NCBI GenBank assembly: GCA_021161765.1
Contig: JAGGZZ010000230.1
Coordinates: 1-12,143, forward strand
From: Candidatus Methanophagales archaeon
GTDB taxonomy: Archaea > Halobacteriota > Syntropharchaeia > Alkanophagales > Methanospirareceae
Length of the DNA stretch: 12,143 bases
Direction: 5' to 3'
Shown: positions 1 through 6,255 of the stretch, piece after piece
Layout: the number at the start of each line of letters is the position of its first letter
Position numbering within the stretch: the first letter of the stretch is position 1
Notes under the pieces: model-generated
Told to the model about the DNA's origin: nothing
Database searches by the model: none
What the model saw: the letters and a program-made list of their open reading frames with translations, nothing else
Made by a program: the position numbers and the translations under genes

Positions 1-10
1 CCTTTAAGTG

Positions 11-72
11 GTTTTTGCGAAGCAAAAATAGTCCTTTCTTGGTAAAGCTTCTTTCTTCAGAAAGAAGGTTTT
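11..72. repeat. 62-bp two-hairpin repeat, copy 1
   Basis: First copy of a 62-bp sequence that recurs at 158-219 with a single T/C difference. It contains two perfect inverted repeats: TTTTTGC-GAA-GCAAAAA at 12-28, and an 8-bp stem CTTCTTTC/GAAAGAAG with loop TTCA at 48-67. Either could form a hairpin in RNA or single-stranded DNA. It looks like a non-coding interspersed repeat or a duplicated terminator-like module. No gene is visible in bases 1-371; that stretch holds this pair, the hairpin at 83-103 and the 8-bp array. Confidence 0.9.
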
Positions 73-82
73 GAAACAATCA

Positions 83-103
83 GGAACCCCCTTCGGGGTT
101 TCC
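83..103. repeat. C-rich/G-rich hairpin between the repeat copies
   Basis: GGAACCCC and GGGGTTTCC flank the loop CTTC and pair with one bulged T, giving a strong GC-rich stem. There is no T-run directly after it on either strand, so a terminator role is not shown. Confidence 0.55.
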
Positions 104-157
104 GATACTTTCCCCGCTTAAAGAATGGTTTAATGAAAAAGGATTGTTAATTAAACT

Positions 158-219
158 GTTTTTGCGAAGCAAAAATAGTCCTTTCCTGGTAAAGCTTCTT
201 TCTTCAGAAAGAAGGTTTT
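158..219. repeat. 62-bp two-hairpin repeat, copy 2
   Basis: Second copy of the element at 11-72, in the same orientation with a 147-bp period and one mismatch. Both hairpins are intact (159-175 and the CTTCTTTC/GAAAGAAG stem). The near identity of two neighbouring copies suggests recent duplication or sequence homogenisation. Confidence 0.9.
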
Positions 220-248
220 TCGCAGCCTACCTATAAGAGATTGAAAAT

Positions 249-370
249 CCCCTAATCCCCTAATCCCCTAATCCGCTAAACCACCAAACCGCTAAACCAC
301 CAAACCGCTAAACCACCAAACCGCTAAACCACCAAACCACCAAACCACCAAACCGCTAAACCGCCAAACC
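249..370. repeat. 8-bp tandem array (CCCCTAAT then GCTAAACC/ACCAAACC)
   Basis: Three CCCCTAAT units at 249-272 are followed, after CC, by twelve 8-bp units at 275-370. The first eight alternate GCTAAACC and ACCAAACC, making four copies of a 16-bp unit at 275-338; the rest are ACCAAACC twice, GCTAAACC and GCCAAACC. On the minus strand the first part reads as GGGG runs spaced by ATTA, telomere-like in look and with some G-quadruplex potential. The array abuts the 3' end of the coiled-coil gene, whose TAG stop (374-372) lies in the next partial unit GCTA. A degenerate relative sits at 4230-4260. Confidence 0.92.
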
Positions 371-371
371 G

Positions 372-1238
372 CTACTTTAGCATCATCTCGGATCTTTGAA
401 GTCGCAACAAATCCTCAGTGCTCAATTTTTCCCCCTCTCGGAATTTTTCATAAATCCCTTTTGCACTCTTCCTCGCTTCCACGCGCTCCCGGAATCCTAA
501 ATCATCCTTTACTTTTCGCCTCAATCCGTTTATCACATGATTAAAGTCTTTTATGTCCCGACCATATCTCAAGAATAGCTGGTGTGCATCATCAGCTTCC
601 TCTTGTGCCTCTAAAAAAAGCCTGTGCGCCTCATCCGCCTTTTCCCTTATCCTATCTGCTTCTTTAAATCCATCAACCATCTTAGCATGGCATTCATGAG
701 AAAGTTTCACGTATTTTATCGCATCTTCATGGTATTTATCCGCTTCTTTACGGTATTTCTGCGCCTTTCGCAGCAATTCCTTCGACTTTTTGTCCTTCTC
801 CAATTCCTTTTCCATTCTCTCGAATTCCTTCCTCAACTCCTTTATCTTCGCCACTAATTTCCGCTCTTTATCCTTGCTAAGCACCTCCACCTGCTGTTTC
901 AGCTCTAACTCGTCTATCCTTCTCCTGAGCCCTTCAAAAACCTGTATGCTCTTCAAGTCATTCTTCTTCCGAAACTTCTCGACCTTCGAATAATACGTAG
1001 ATGCTTTTCTGTTCAATTCGCCTCGTTTTGCCTTATTCTTCTCTATCAGCTTCTCATATTCTTCTCTTTGCTTCTTAAAACCCTTCGCGCGCTCTACTAC
1101 CTCTTTTATTCGCCCATTCAACTCGTCCCGTAACCCCGACCATTTGTTCGCTTCGATATTTAACTCGGTCCTTCTCCTCTTATATTCCTCTGCTCTTTTT
1201 ATTACTTCCGCTCTCCGCTCAACTAATTCCTCAAGCAT
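372..1238 (-). CDS. Archaeal coiled-coil protein (COG1340-like)
   Basis: A 288-residue protein, almost wholly charged helix rich in Lys, Glu and Arg with heptad-like spacing from about residue 1 to 245. It has no signal peptide or membrane segment, so it should be cytoplasmic. Length and composition match the uncharacterised euryarchaeal coiled-coil family COG1340 (about 290 residues); members are often mislabelled as phosphoserine phosphatase, but no phosphatase motif is present here. A short, less charged tail (residues 265-288) contains GEKLSTEDLLRLQRSEMM. The ATG lies 6 nt after the glyA stop, so the two are probably co-transcribed. The TAG stop falls inside the neighbouring 8-bp repeat family. 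No biochemical role can be read from the sequence; a structural or scaffold role is a guess. Family assignment is from memory of the pattern. Confidence 0.85.
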   Translation of the reverse strand: MLEELVERRAEVIKRAEEYKRRRTELNIEANKWSGLRDELNGRIKEVVERAKGFKKQREEYEKLIEKNKAKRGELNRKASTYYSKVEKFRKKNDLKSIQVFEGLRRRIDELELKQQVEVLSKDKERKLVAKIKELRKEFERMEKELEKDKKSKELLRKAQKYRKEADKYHEDAIKYVKLSHECHAKMVDGFKEADRIREKADEAHRLFLEAQEEADDAHQLFLRYGRDIKDFNHVINGLRRKVKDDLGFRERVEARKSAKGIYEKFREGEKLSTEDLLRLQRSEMMLK

Positions 1239-1244
1239 TCTTGT

Positions 1245-2525
1245 TTATATCTCTTGTTCCTGTTCTTTATAAATACTTTCTATTTTTTTACCATCAAAAC
1301 AATACTGCACACGCTGAAAATCTTTTCTTAACTCCATTATCTCTTCTTTTATCTTCGTTTCATCTTCTTTCTCTATCACCACTCTTCTTATAAAAGATGC
1401 TATTTCTCTCATCTCCGACTCCTTCATCCCTAGCCGGGTGAGCTCTTGCACACCCAATCGGATTCCCGATGGCTCTTCAGGCATTTTATCGAACGGCAGC
1501 ATGTTCTTATTTGTTATTATATTTGCCTTTTCCAATTTCTTTGCAACTGCATCCCCGCCTCCATAGCCACCGCGGACGTCAACGGCAATTTGATGTGACT
1601 CGGTGAAGCCCTTATGCTCGCATAAAACGTTGAATCCTTCCTCGTATAAACCCTGCGCTAATGCCTTTGCATTTGATAGTATCTGCAATGCATACTCCGC
1701 GCTAAAATGCTTCATCTCCGCTAATGTGACTGCCAGACCGGCAACGTGATGCAGATGATGATTGCTCACTGTCCCCGGGAACACGGCTTTATCTATTTTG
1801 TCTTTCAACGTCTCTTTACACAGTATTATCGCCCCTTGAGGACCCGGAAAGGTTTTATGCGTGCTGCTCGTGACAACGTCGGCTCCCTCTCTTAGCGGGT
1901 CTTGGAATTTCTTACCTGCAATGAGTCCCAATACGTGAGAGGCGTCGTACACTATCCTCGCATCCACTTCATCCGCGGCCTCCCGCGCCTCCCGAACCGG
2001 ATGAGGAAAAAGAAATAGACTGGCACCAAGCAATATTAGCTTTGGCTTCTTTTCTTTTATCCCCTTCACCATCTTATCGGTATCTATGTTCATCTCGTTT
2101 TGGTCAAACGGAAGCTCGCCCAGTTTTAAATTCCTTATTGCAGGTACCGAATAACGCGAATGGCTTATATGCCCCCCATCAGGCACCGACAGTGCAGCTA
2201 TTTTGTCTCCCGGCAACGTAAGCGCAAAAAGGGCAGCTATATTCGCATTTACACCTGAAATCGGCTTTACATTCACATGCTCCGCCTCGAACAGCTCCTC
2301 CGCATACCTTATTGCGAGCGCCTCTACCGTATCTATGTATTTACAACCCTGGTAAAAACGATTACCAACGTCCCCTTCGGCATACCGATGTGAAAAGTCC
2401 GAAGCCAGGAGCACCCTTACCGTAGGACTTGTGATGTTCTCGCTCGCTATAAGCGGTAATGCATTTTTATACAGTTCGTGATGCTTCCTCACCGCATCTA
2501 TAATCGTTTCTATCCCCTCTTGCAT
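1245..2525 (-). CDS. glyA: Serine hydroxymethyltransferase
   Basis: PLP enzyme interconverting serine and glycine with a one-carbon carrier, tetrahydrofolate or tetrahydromethanopterin in archaea; cytoplasmic. Landmarks, counted from the ATG at 2525 (426 residues): LIASENIT near 25-32, SHRYAEG near 45-51, the GGH motif at 117-119, YDASH with the PLP-pyridine Asp194 and His197, the Schiff-base Lys224 in SSTHKTFPG, and GIRLGVQELT near the C-terminus. It is full length with all key residues present. An in-frame TTG at 2552 would add nine residues. I prefer the ATG because GGAG lies 11 nt upstream of it, and a TATA box at 2564-2571 would start transcription near 2542, downstream of the TTG. The coiled-coil gene follows 6 nt after the stop. 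Confidence 0.95.
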   Translation of the reverse strand: MQEGIETIIDAVRKHHELYKNALPLIASENITSPTVRVLLASDFSHRYAEGDVGNRFYQGCKYIDTVEALAIRYAEELFEAEHVNVKPISGVNANIAALFALTLPGDKIAALSVPDGGHISHSRYSVPAIRNLKLGELPFDQNEMNIDTDKMVKGIKEKKPKLILLGASLFLFPHPVREAREAADEVDARIVYDASHVLGLIAGKKFQDPLREGADVVTSSTHKTFPGPQGAIILCKETLKDKIDKAVFPGTVSNHHLHHVAGLAVTLAEMKHFSAEYALQILSNAKALAQGLYEEGFNVLCEHKGFTESHQIAVDVRGGYGGGDAVAKKLEKANIITNKNMLPFDKMPEEPSGIRLGVQELTRLGMKESEMREIASFIRRVVIEKEDETKIKEEIMELRKDFQRVQYCFDGKKIESIYKEQEQEI

Positions 2526-2563
2526 ATTTTCCCTATCTCCGTAATTACTCAATATCCTGTGGT

Positions 2564-2571
2564 CTTATAAA
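2564..2571 (-). promoter_or_regulatory. Probable TATA box of glyA
   Basis: The minus strand reads TTTATAAG, centred about 43 nt upstream of the ATG at 2525. The expected transcript start is near 2542, giving a leader of about 17 nt that carries GGAG. The box lies at the edge of the inverted-repeat element. Confidence 0.5.
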
Positions 2572-2582
2572 TTCTAAACTCG

Positions 2583-2724
2583 AAATCCTAAATCCTAAAC
2601 AATACCAAATCCCAAAATCCCAATGACAAAAAACGCGAGAGCGTTCTTTGTAAAGGTTTGTTTTGAATTTTGGGTTTAGATATTCGGATTTGTTTAGGAT
2701 TTGGTGCTTAGGATTTAGGATTTT
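2583..2724. repeat. Imperfect long inverted repeat of TAAATCC-type units
   Basis: The left arm (2583-2611), with AAATCCTAAATCCTAA, and the right arm (2697-2724), with TTAGGATTTAGGATTT, are reverse complements apart from a few mismatches. They enclose a second hairpin at 2626-2651 (ACAAA-A-AACGC, GNRA-like loop GAGA, GCGTT-C-TTTGT). The element fills the gap between pyrB and glyA and looks like a small non-autonomous palindromic repeat. Both strands are open over 65-110 codons, but the translations consist only of repeat sequence, so I call no gene. Confidence 0.85.
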
Positions 2725-2746
2725 CCACATCTTATCGGGCATGTTC

Positions 2747-3679
2747 CTATTCCCCCAGCAGTATAGAAAGAACAGCCATTCTCACGGGAACGCCATAGAA
2801 AGTCTGAAGGAAATACCTCGCATTTTTCGTTCCGTCCACCGCAGCATCTATTTCATCTACTTTTGGAAGCGGATGCATGATTACCACATCCTCGTTCTCC
2901 TTTATAAGGTCGGTGTTTATACGATACGTCCCGGCAACTTTGCTATATTCCGCAGGGTCTGGAAACCGTTCCTTCTGTATCCTCGTTACGTATAAAACGT
3001 TCACTTCCTTTATCACATCCTTTATCTCCGTGGATTCAAAAATCTCGGCTCCTGCTTCCTTCAGGTCCAGCTTTATTTCCTCGGGCATCTTTAATGCTTC
3101 CGGCGATACAAAGAATAGTTTCGCATGGTATAACGACAGTGCATACGCCAGAGAATGCACCGTCCTTCCATATTTCAAGTCGCCAATCAGCGCAATCCGG
3201 AGGTCGTCAATCAGCCCTTCCCTCTTTATCGTGTACAAATCGAGCAGGGTCTGCGTAGGATGCTGTCCCGCACCGTCACCCGCATTTATTATCGGGACGG
3301 AAGAGAAAGAAGCGGCCATTCGCGATGCCCCTTCCCGCGGATGCCTGAGCGCTATCACGTCACAATAGCCCGACACCGTCCTTATGGTATCAGCTAAATT
3401 TTCGCCTTTTGCCACCGAACTTGCTTCTATTGATGACAGATTTATTACCTCTCCACCCAACCGCTTCATCGCGGTTTCAAATGAAAACCGTGTCCTGGTG
3501 CTGGGTTCGTAGAAGAGATTGGCAAGTATTTTGCCCTTCAGTAAGTCGCTTTTTCTTCCCTTTCCTTCTTTACCATTCCCACGGGCATAGACCTCCAACT
3601 CCTCTGCTCTACTTAATATGTAATCTATCTCTTCCTTTGAGAACTCACGTGTCGAAATAAGATGCCGCTTGGTGAACAT
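2747..3679 (-). CDS. pyrB: Aspartate carbamoyltransferase catalytic chain
   Basis: Condenses carbamoyl phosphate with aspartate to give N-carbamoyl-aspartate, the committed step of pyrimidine synthesis; cytoplasmic trimer. The 310 residues match the family length. Visible motifs are the carbamoyl-phosphate loop STRTR at 60-64, the catalytic-loop Lys91 in SVAKGE, RHP at 112-114, HPTQ at 140-143, the aspartate-domain VTRIQKER at 232-239, and HPLPK at 269-273. The usual last motif is HPLPR, so Lys273 is a conservative change. HPTQ followed by TLLDLYTI and the 230s loop favour ATCase over ornithine carbamoyltransferase. In many archaea the regulatory gene pyrI follows directly; here the next sequence is a repeat element and then glyA, so no regulatory chain is seen. 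The start is ATG at 3679. Confidence 0.96.
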   Translation of the reverse strand: MFTKRHLISTREFSKEEIDYILSRAEELEVYARGNGKEGKGRKSDLLKGKILANLFYEPSTRTRFSFETAMKRLGGEVINLSSIEASSVAKGENLADTIRTVSGYCDVIALRHPREGASRMAASFSSVPIINAGDGAGQHPTQTLLDLYTIKREGLIDDLRIALIGDLKYGRTVHSLAYALSLYHAKLFFVSPEALKMPEEIKLDLKEAGAEIFESTEIKDVIKEVNVLYVTRIQKERFPDPAEYSKVAGTYRINTDLIKENEDVVIMHPLPKVDEIDAAVDGTKNARYFLQTFYGVPVRMAVLSILLGE

Positions 3680-3716
3680 GATAGCAGTATAAATAAATCG
3701 TTAATTAATTAATTAA
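3680..3716 (-). promoter_or_regulatory. A+T-rich promoter region of pyrB
   Basis: Upstream of pyrB the minus strand has a TATA-like ATTTATTTATAC at 3698-3687 and the palindrome TTAATTAATTAATTAA at 3701-3716. The first lies only about 14 nt from the ATG, too close for a normal TATA box serving this start. The exact promoter element is therefore uncertain, and pyrB could also be read from the upstream gene. Confidence 0.35.
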
Positions 3717-3742
3717 AAAAAATAAAAATAGGAGAAAAAGAC
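3715..3742 (-). terminator. T-rich terminator after albA
   Basis: On the minus strand, 40-67 nt after the albA stop, the sequence reads CTTTTTCTCC, then ATTTTT and ATTTTTTTT. Such T-tracts are typical archaeal intrinsic termination signals. Confidence 0.55.
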
Positions 3743-3781
3743 TTGTTTTTCTTGATGTAATTTCTCTTTCTCTCCATTCAC

Positions 3782-4060
3782 TTACGCCTTTGTCTTCATT
3801 GTTATTTCCATAGAGGAAACGTTCGCTTTATCTCCCCCTTCTCCCTCTATCACTTCTGTCCCTATTTTTATGTCCTTTATTTCCACGTTCGGCATAAACT
3901 TGTTCTTTACCACTTCCGCGGTATCCACAGCCCTTGAGATCGCTCTTCCTCTCGCTTTTATCACCACATCGTCAAAGCCGTTGTTGAACTGTGTCACTAC
4001 CGCCAGGACATAACTCATCACAGGCTTGTTTCCGATATATATCACGTTGTCTTCTGGCAC
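3782..4060 (-). CDS. albA: DNA/RNA-binding protein Alba
   Basis: A 92-residue Alba (Sso10b) chromatin protein that coats DNA and RNA as dimers. Family landmarks are all visible: IYIGNKPVMSYVLAV (7-21), the conserved block KARGRAISRAVDTAE (35-49), and a C-terminal strand SSMEITMKT. The lysine pair of Sulfolobus Alba (K16/K17) is Asn11-Lys12 here, so the Lys that is acetylated in Sulfolobus is absent while the adjacent one is kept. The start is GTG at 4060: a GGTGAT Shine-Dalgarno (4071-4066) sits 5 nt upstream and an in-frame stop follows at 4069-4067. The gene is monocistronic, with its own TATA box (4093-4100) and a T-rich terminator. Confidence 0.96.
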   Translation of the reverse strand: MPEDNVIYIGNKPVMSYVLAVVTQFNNGFDDVVIKARGRAISRAVDTAEVVKNKFMPNVEIKDIKIGTEVIEGEGGDKANVSSMEITMKTKA

Positions 4061-4065
4061 TTTGC

Positions 4066-4100
4066 ATCACCACTTTGTACATACTACATTACTATATAAA
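4066..4100 (-). promoter_or_regulatory. albA TATA box and Shine-Dalgarno
   Basis: The minus strand TTTATATA at 4100-4093 is a clear TATA box. Transcription should start about 25 nt downstream, near 4071, right at the GGTGAT Shine-Dalgarno (4071-4066). The leader would be about 10 nt, and this spacing decides the GTG start. Confidence 0.65.
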
Positions 4101-4158
4101 AAGGCATCTGCGATAATCAGTAAATACCAGTTTAAATATGGAGCGTGTTGGTAGCTTA

Positions 4159-4170
4159 GAATTATAATTC
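4159..4170. repeat. 12-bp perfect palindrome
   Basis: GAATTATAATTC, with no mismatch, lies between hisI and albA. It could bind a dimeric regulator upstream of albA, but no second copy or other support is seen. Confidence 0.5.
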
Positions 4171-4184
4171 CGCCTTTTTAACGC

Positions 4185-4208
4185 CTTATGCTTATGCTTA
4201 TGCTTTCG
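4185..4208. repeat. CTTATG hexamer tandem repeat
   Basis: Three exact CTTATG units are followed by the variant CTTTCG, downstream of hisI. A short slippage-type repeat with no evident role. Confidence 0.8.
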
Positions 4209-4229
4209 CTTATCAAAACCGTCAATCTT

Positions 4230-4260
4230 CTAAACTGCTAATCCGCCAAACCGCTAATCC
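4230..4260. repeat. Degenerate copy of the 8-bp array at the hisI stop
   Basis: Units CTAAACTG, CTAATCCG, CCAAACCG and CTAATCCC belong to the same family as the array at 249-370. The hisI TAG stop (4256-4254) falls inside one unit, as it does for the coiled-coil gene next to the larger array. Confidence 0.75.
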
Positions 4261-4640
4261 CCTCTTTTATCTGCTCCCTTACCGTATTTCTCCTCGGGAT
4301 CAAACACCTTCTCCCCTACTATCTCCCCGTTTAGCCGCCGGTAAAAGCACGACCGGTATCCCATATGACATGCCCCGCCGATCTGTTTGACCTTCAACAG
4401 CACGGCATCTTCATCGCAATCTATCAGAATATCTTTTATTATCTGCTCATTACCTGAAATCTCCCCTTTACGCCACAGCTTTCCCCTGCTCCTGCTCCAG
4501 TAGTGCGCCTTTCCCGTCTCTCTGCTAAGCCTCAGCGCCTCTTCATCCATGTGCGCAAGCATGAGAACCTCTCCCGTTTCGTAATCCTGTACCACCGCAG
4601 ACTTCAATTCCTTTTTTTCTTTCTCCTCTTTCTCCTTCAC
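4254..4640 (-). CDS. hisI: Phosphoribosyl-AMP cyclohydrolase
   Basis: Opens the adenine ring of phosphoribosyl-AMP, the third step of histidine synthesis; cytoplasmic, Zn/Mg-dependent. The 128 residues match stand-alone HisI without the HisE domain. Visible motifs are HYWSRSR (46-52), LWRKGE.SG (55-63), the metal-binding IDCDEDAVLL with Asp74, Cys75, Asp76 and Asp78, and GGACHMGYRSCFYR with Cys91 and Cys98. The start is GTG at 4640, whose GTGA overlaps the stop of the upstream glycosyltransferase by 4 nt, implying translational coupling. The first 12 residues are a Lys/Glu-rich extension of low complexity, so a later start is possible. No other his genes are in view. The TAG stop lies inside a repeat unit. 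Confidence 0.95.
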   Translation of the reverse strand: MKEKEEKEKKELKSAVVQDYETGEVLMLAHMDEEALRLSRETGKAHYWSRSRGKLWRKGEISGNEQIIKDILIDCDEDAVLLKVKQIGGACHMGYRSCFYRRLNGEIVGEKVFDPEEKYGKGADKRGD

Positions 4641-5560
4641 TTCTTTCCCTCTCCCTTGCCCTTACCATTATTCTTACTTCTTAACGCTTCTATCGTTTCT
4701 TTCTGCAATGTCACAAGCAAATCACCAAATAATCCAAATATGAGGAACTGCACACCCGAAATAACCATCAGAGCTGTAAACACGGTGAGAGGCACGTGTG
4801 TTATCCCCTTGGACCAATCTACCACAACGTAAATGCCTGTCAGGATACCAACAGCGATAAATAAGGAGCCGATGACGCCGAAATAGAAGGCAGGGTTGTG
4901 CGTCCTCGCAAGCACATACAGCGTATAGACTATTTTTGTGCCATCACGTAGAAAATTGAGTTTTGACTGCCCTTCCCTTTTTTTATATTCTATCGGAACT
5001 TCCTTTATCCGAATGCCCTTCTTTACCGACTCGATTGCCATCTCTGCTTCTATTTCAAACCCCTTCCGCTCGAGATTTATCTTTTTCACGCCGTCTCGCG
5101 TAAGTGCTCGATAACCGGATAAGATATCATTCAATTTTACGCCATAGCCAAATCCAAAGACCTTATTCAGCACCCCATTTCCTATTCTATGCAGCATTGC
5201 AAATGCACCGCCATACGCAAAGCGGTTACCTATAACGTGCTCTGCTTCGCCGTTGCGTATCGGGTCAAGTAATTTCCTTACCTCTGAAGGGGAATAAGTC
5301 CCATCGCCGTCAATCATCACAATTATCTCGTCTTCTACGCGTTCAAAAGCCTGCTTAACTGCAGACCCTTTGCCTTTTCCCTGCTGGACTTCTACCCTTG
5401 CTCCTTCTTTCTTTGCTATCTCCCTCGTTGAATCCTCACTATTTCCATCAATGACAAAGATATTTTCAAACCCTTCGCTTTTAAAACCCCTTATGACTTC
5501 TCCGATTGCTTTTTCCTCATTCAATGTCGGTATTAAGATGCAGACGTCTTCGTTTTTCAT
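4637..5560 (-). CDS. aglJ: Family 2 dolichyl-phosphate glycosyltransferase, AglJ-like
   Basis: Membrane-bound GT2 enzyme that, in the AglJ family of haloarchaea, puts the first sugar on dolichyl phosphate for N-glycosylation of S-layer proteins. The 307 residues comprise a GT-A domain with CILIPTLNE (7-15), IDGNSEDST (37-45), GKGKGSAVKQAF (61-72), the metal-binding DGDGTY at 84-89, AEHVIGNRFA (106-115) and LSGYRALTR (148-156), then two membrane helices near 224-247 and 257-283 and a Lys/Gly-rich cytoplasmic tail. The block order closely resembles Haloferax AglJ as I remember it. ATG at 5560 has a TATA-like TTAAATAG centred 27 nt upstream, consistent with a nearly leaderless mRNA. It overlaps hisI by 4 nt. 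The sugar transferred cannot be told from sequence. Confidence 0.9.
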   Translation of the reverse strand: MKNEDVCILIPTLNEEKAIGEVIRGFKSEGFENIFVIDGNSEDSTREIAKKEGARVEVQQGKGKGSAVKQAFERVEDEIIVMIDGDGTYSPSEVRKLLDPIRNGEAEHVIGNRFAYGGAFAMLHRIGNGVLNKVFGFGYGVKLNDILSGYRALTRDGVKKINLERKGFEIEAEMAIESVKKGIRIKEVPIEYKKREGQSKLNFLRDGTKIVYTLYVLARTHNPAFYFGVIGSLFIAVGILTGIYVVVDWSKGITHVPLTVFTALMVISGVQFLIFGLFGDLLVTLQKETIEALRSKNNGKGKGEGKK

Positions 5561-5583
5561 TGTACATAAAGTATAGCTTCCTT

Positions 5584-5591
5584 CTATTTAA
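5584..5591 (-). promoter_or_regulatory. Probable TATA box of aglJ-hisI
   Basis: The minus strand TTAAATAG is centred about 27 nt from the ATG at 5560, so transcription would start at or next to the start codon (leaderless). Confidence 0.5.
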
Positions 5592-5782
5592 GACACGGAT
5601 TAACACGGATTTACGCAGATTTATCTTAGTTTAACCGTGTTGATTCTTTCCATCTGTGTTAATTAAGCCCTTTCCAGGCTTGCGGGGACGTGGGCAGAGC
5701 CCACGAGTGTTAATCTGTGTCTATAATTTATTTTCTATATTCTTGTTTGTCTTTTCATCTTGTCGGTGTTAGTCTGTGTCTC
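5591..5782. repeat. ACACGGATT-type repeat with inverted ends
   Basis: AGACACGGATTAACAC at 5591-5606 is answered by GTGTTAATCTGTGTCT at 5707-5722 (one mismatch) and by GGTGTTAGTCTGTGTCTC at 5765-5782. A further GTGTTGATTC and CTGTGTTAATT lie near 5637-5663. A perfect 7-bp hairpin CGTGGGC-AGA-GCCCACG occupies 5689-5705. The last copy runs into the spt5 stop codon. The element fills the gap between spt5 and aglJ and shows no gene. Confidence 0.82.
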
Positions 5783-6245
5783 AGCTCTTTTCCTCTTTGC
5801 TCAGTACTCTTACGCTGTCGCCTCTAACGGTGATTGGTATCGGGACCATCGCCTCAAGCAGTTCAATGGTGATTTCCTCATGTACTTCGTCAACTTTTTT
5901 CACCCGCGCATGTTCACCCTTAAACGCTCCGGATATTACTTCTATTATGCTGCCTTCTACCATTCCTGTTACGGAGGGTTTAGGCGTGAGGAAATGCTCC
6001 ACCTCCTCTAAGCTCAGCTCCCCCTTGATTAACCCTCGTGCGTGGGGGATATCTTGAATTAGTTGCTCTATGACGTCAGAAAAAGAAGCTTCTATCAGCA
6101 CATACCCTCTCAGCTCCTCAGGCACTAAAATCGCCTTTATTCCATGCTCATTTTTCTCTTTCTCTTTTATCGTGCTCTCAACTAAATTTGCAACTGCTCG
6201 TTCCTGATTAACCGTTGTTTTTACTACGTATATACTATTATCCAT
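5781..6245 (-). CDS. spt5: Transcription elongation factor Spt5 (archaeal NusG)
   Basis: Processivity factor that binds the RNA polymerase clamp together with Spt4. The 154 residues have the archaeal two-domain layout: an NGN domain (1-88) beginning IYVVKTTVNQERAVANL and containing PEELRGYVLIEA, then a KOW domain (about 94-150) with GSIIEVISGAFKGEHARVKKV and VPIPITVRGDSVRVL. It follows secE by 10 nt, the conserved archaeal secE-spt5 order. In many euryarchaea ribosomal protein L11 and L1 genes follow; here a repeat element and aglJ lie downstream instead. The start is ATG at 6245. The stop codon lies in the ACACGGATT-type repeat. Confidence 0.95.
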   Translation of the reverse strand: MDNSIYVVKTTVNQERAVANLVESTIKEKEKNEHGIKAILVPEELRGYVLIEASFSDVIEQLIQDIPHARGLIKGELSLEEVEHFLTPKPSVTGMVEGSIIEVISGAFKGEHARVKKVDEVHEEITIELLEAMVPIPITVRGDSVRVLSKEEKS

Positions 6246-6255
6246 GATTTTTTAT

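Noticed and set aside
1..370. Possible CRISPR array
   Set aside because: The 62-bp repeat occurs only twice, and the 8-bp units are contiguous without spacers of constant length.
2545..2742. 65-codon minus-strand reading frame between pyrB and glyA
   Set aside because: Its translation is repeat-derived (ILNPKHQILN-type) and lies over the inverted-repeat element; there is no recognisable domain.
2663..2995. 110-codon plus-strand reading frame
   Set aside because: It starts in the same repeat and runs antisense through pyrB, whose motifs are clear on the other strand.
4128..4180. Possible small RNA on the plus strand
   Set aside because: A TTTAAATA box and a later TTTTT run are present, but no known RNA fold or conserved box is visible.
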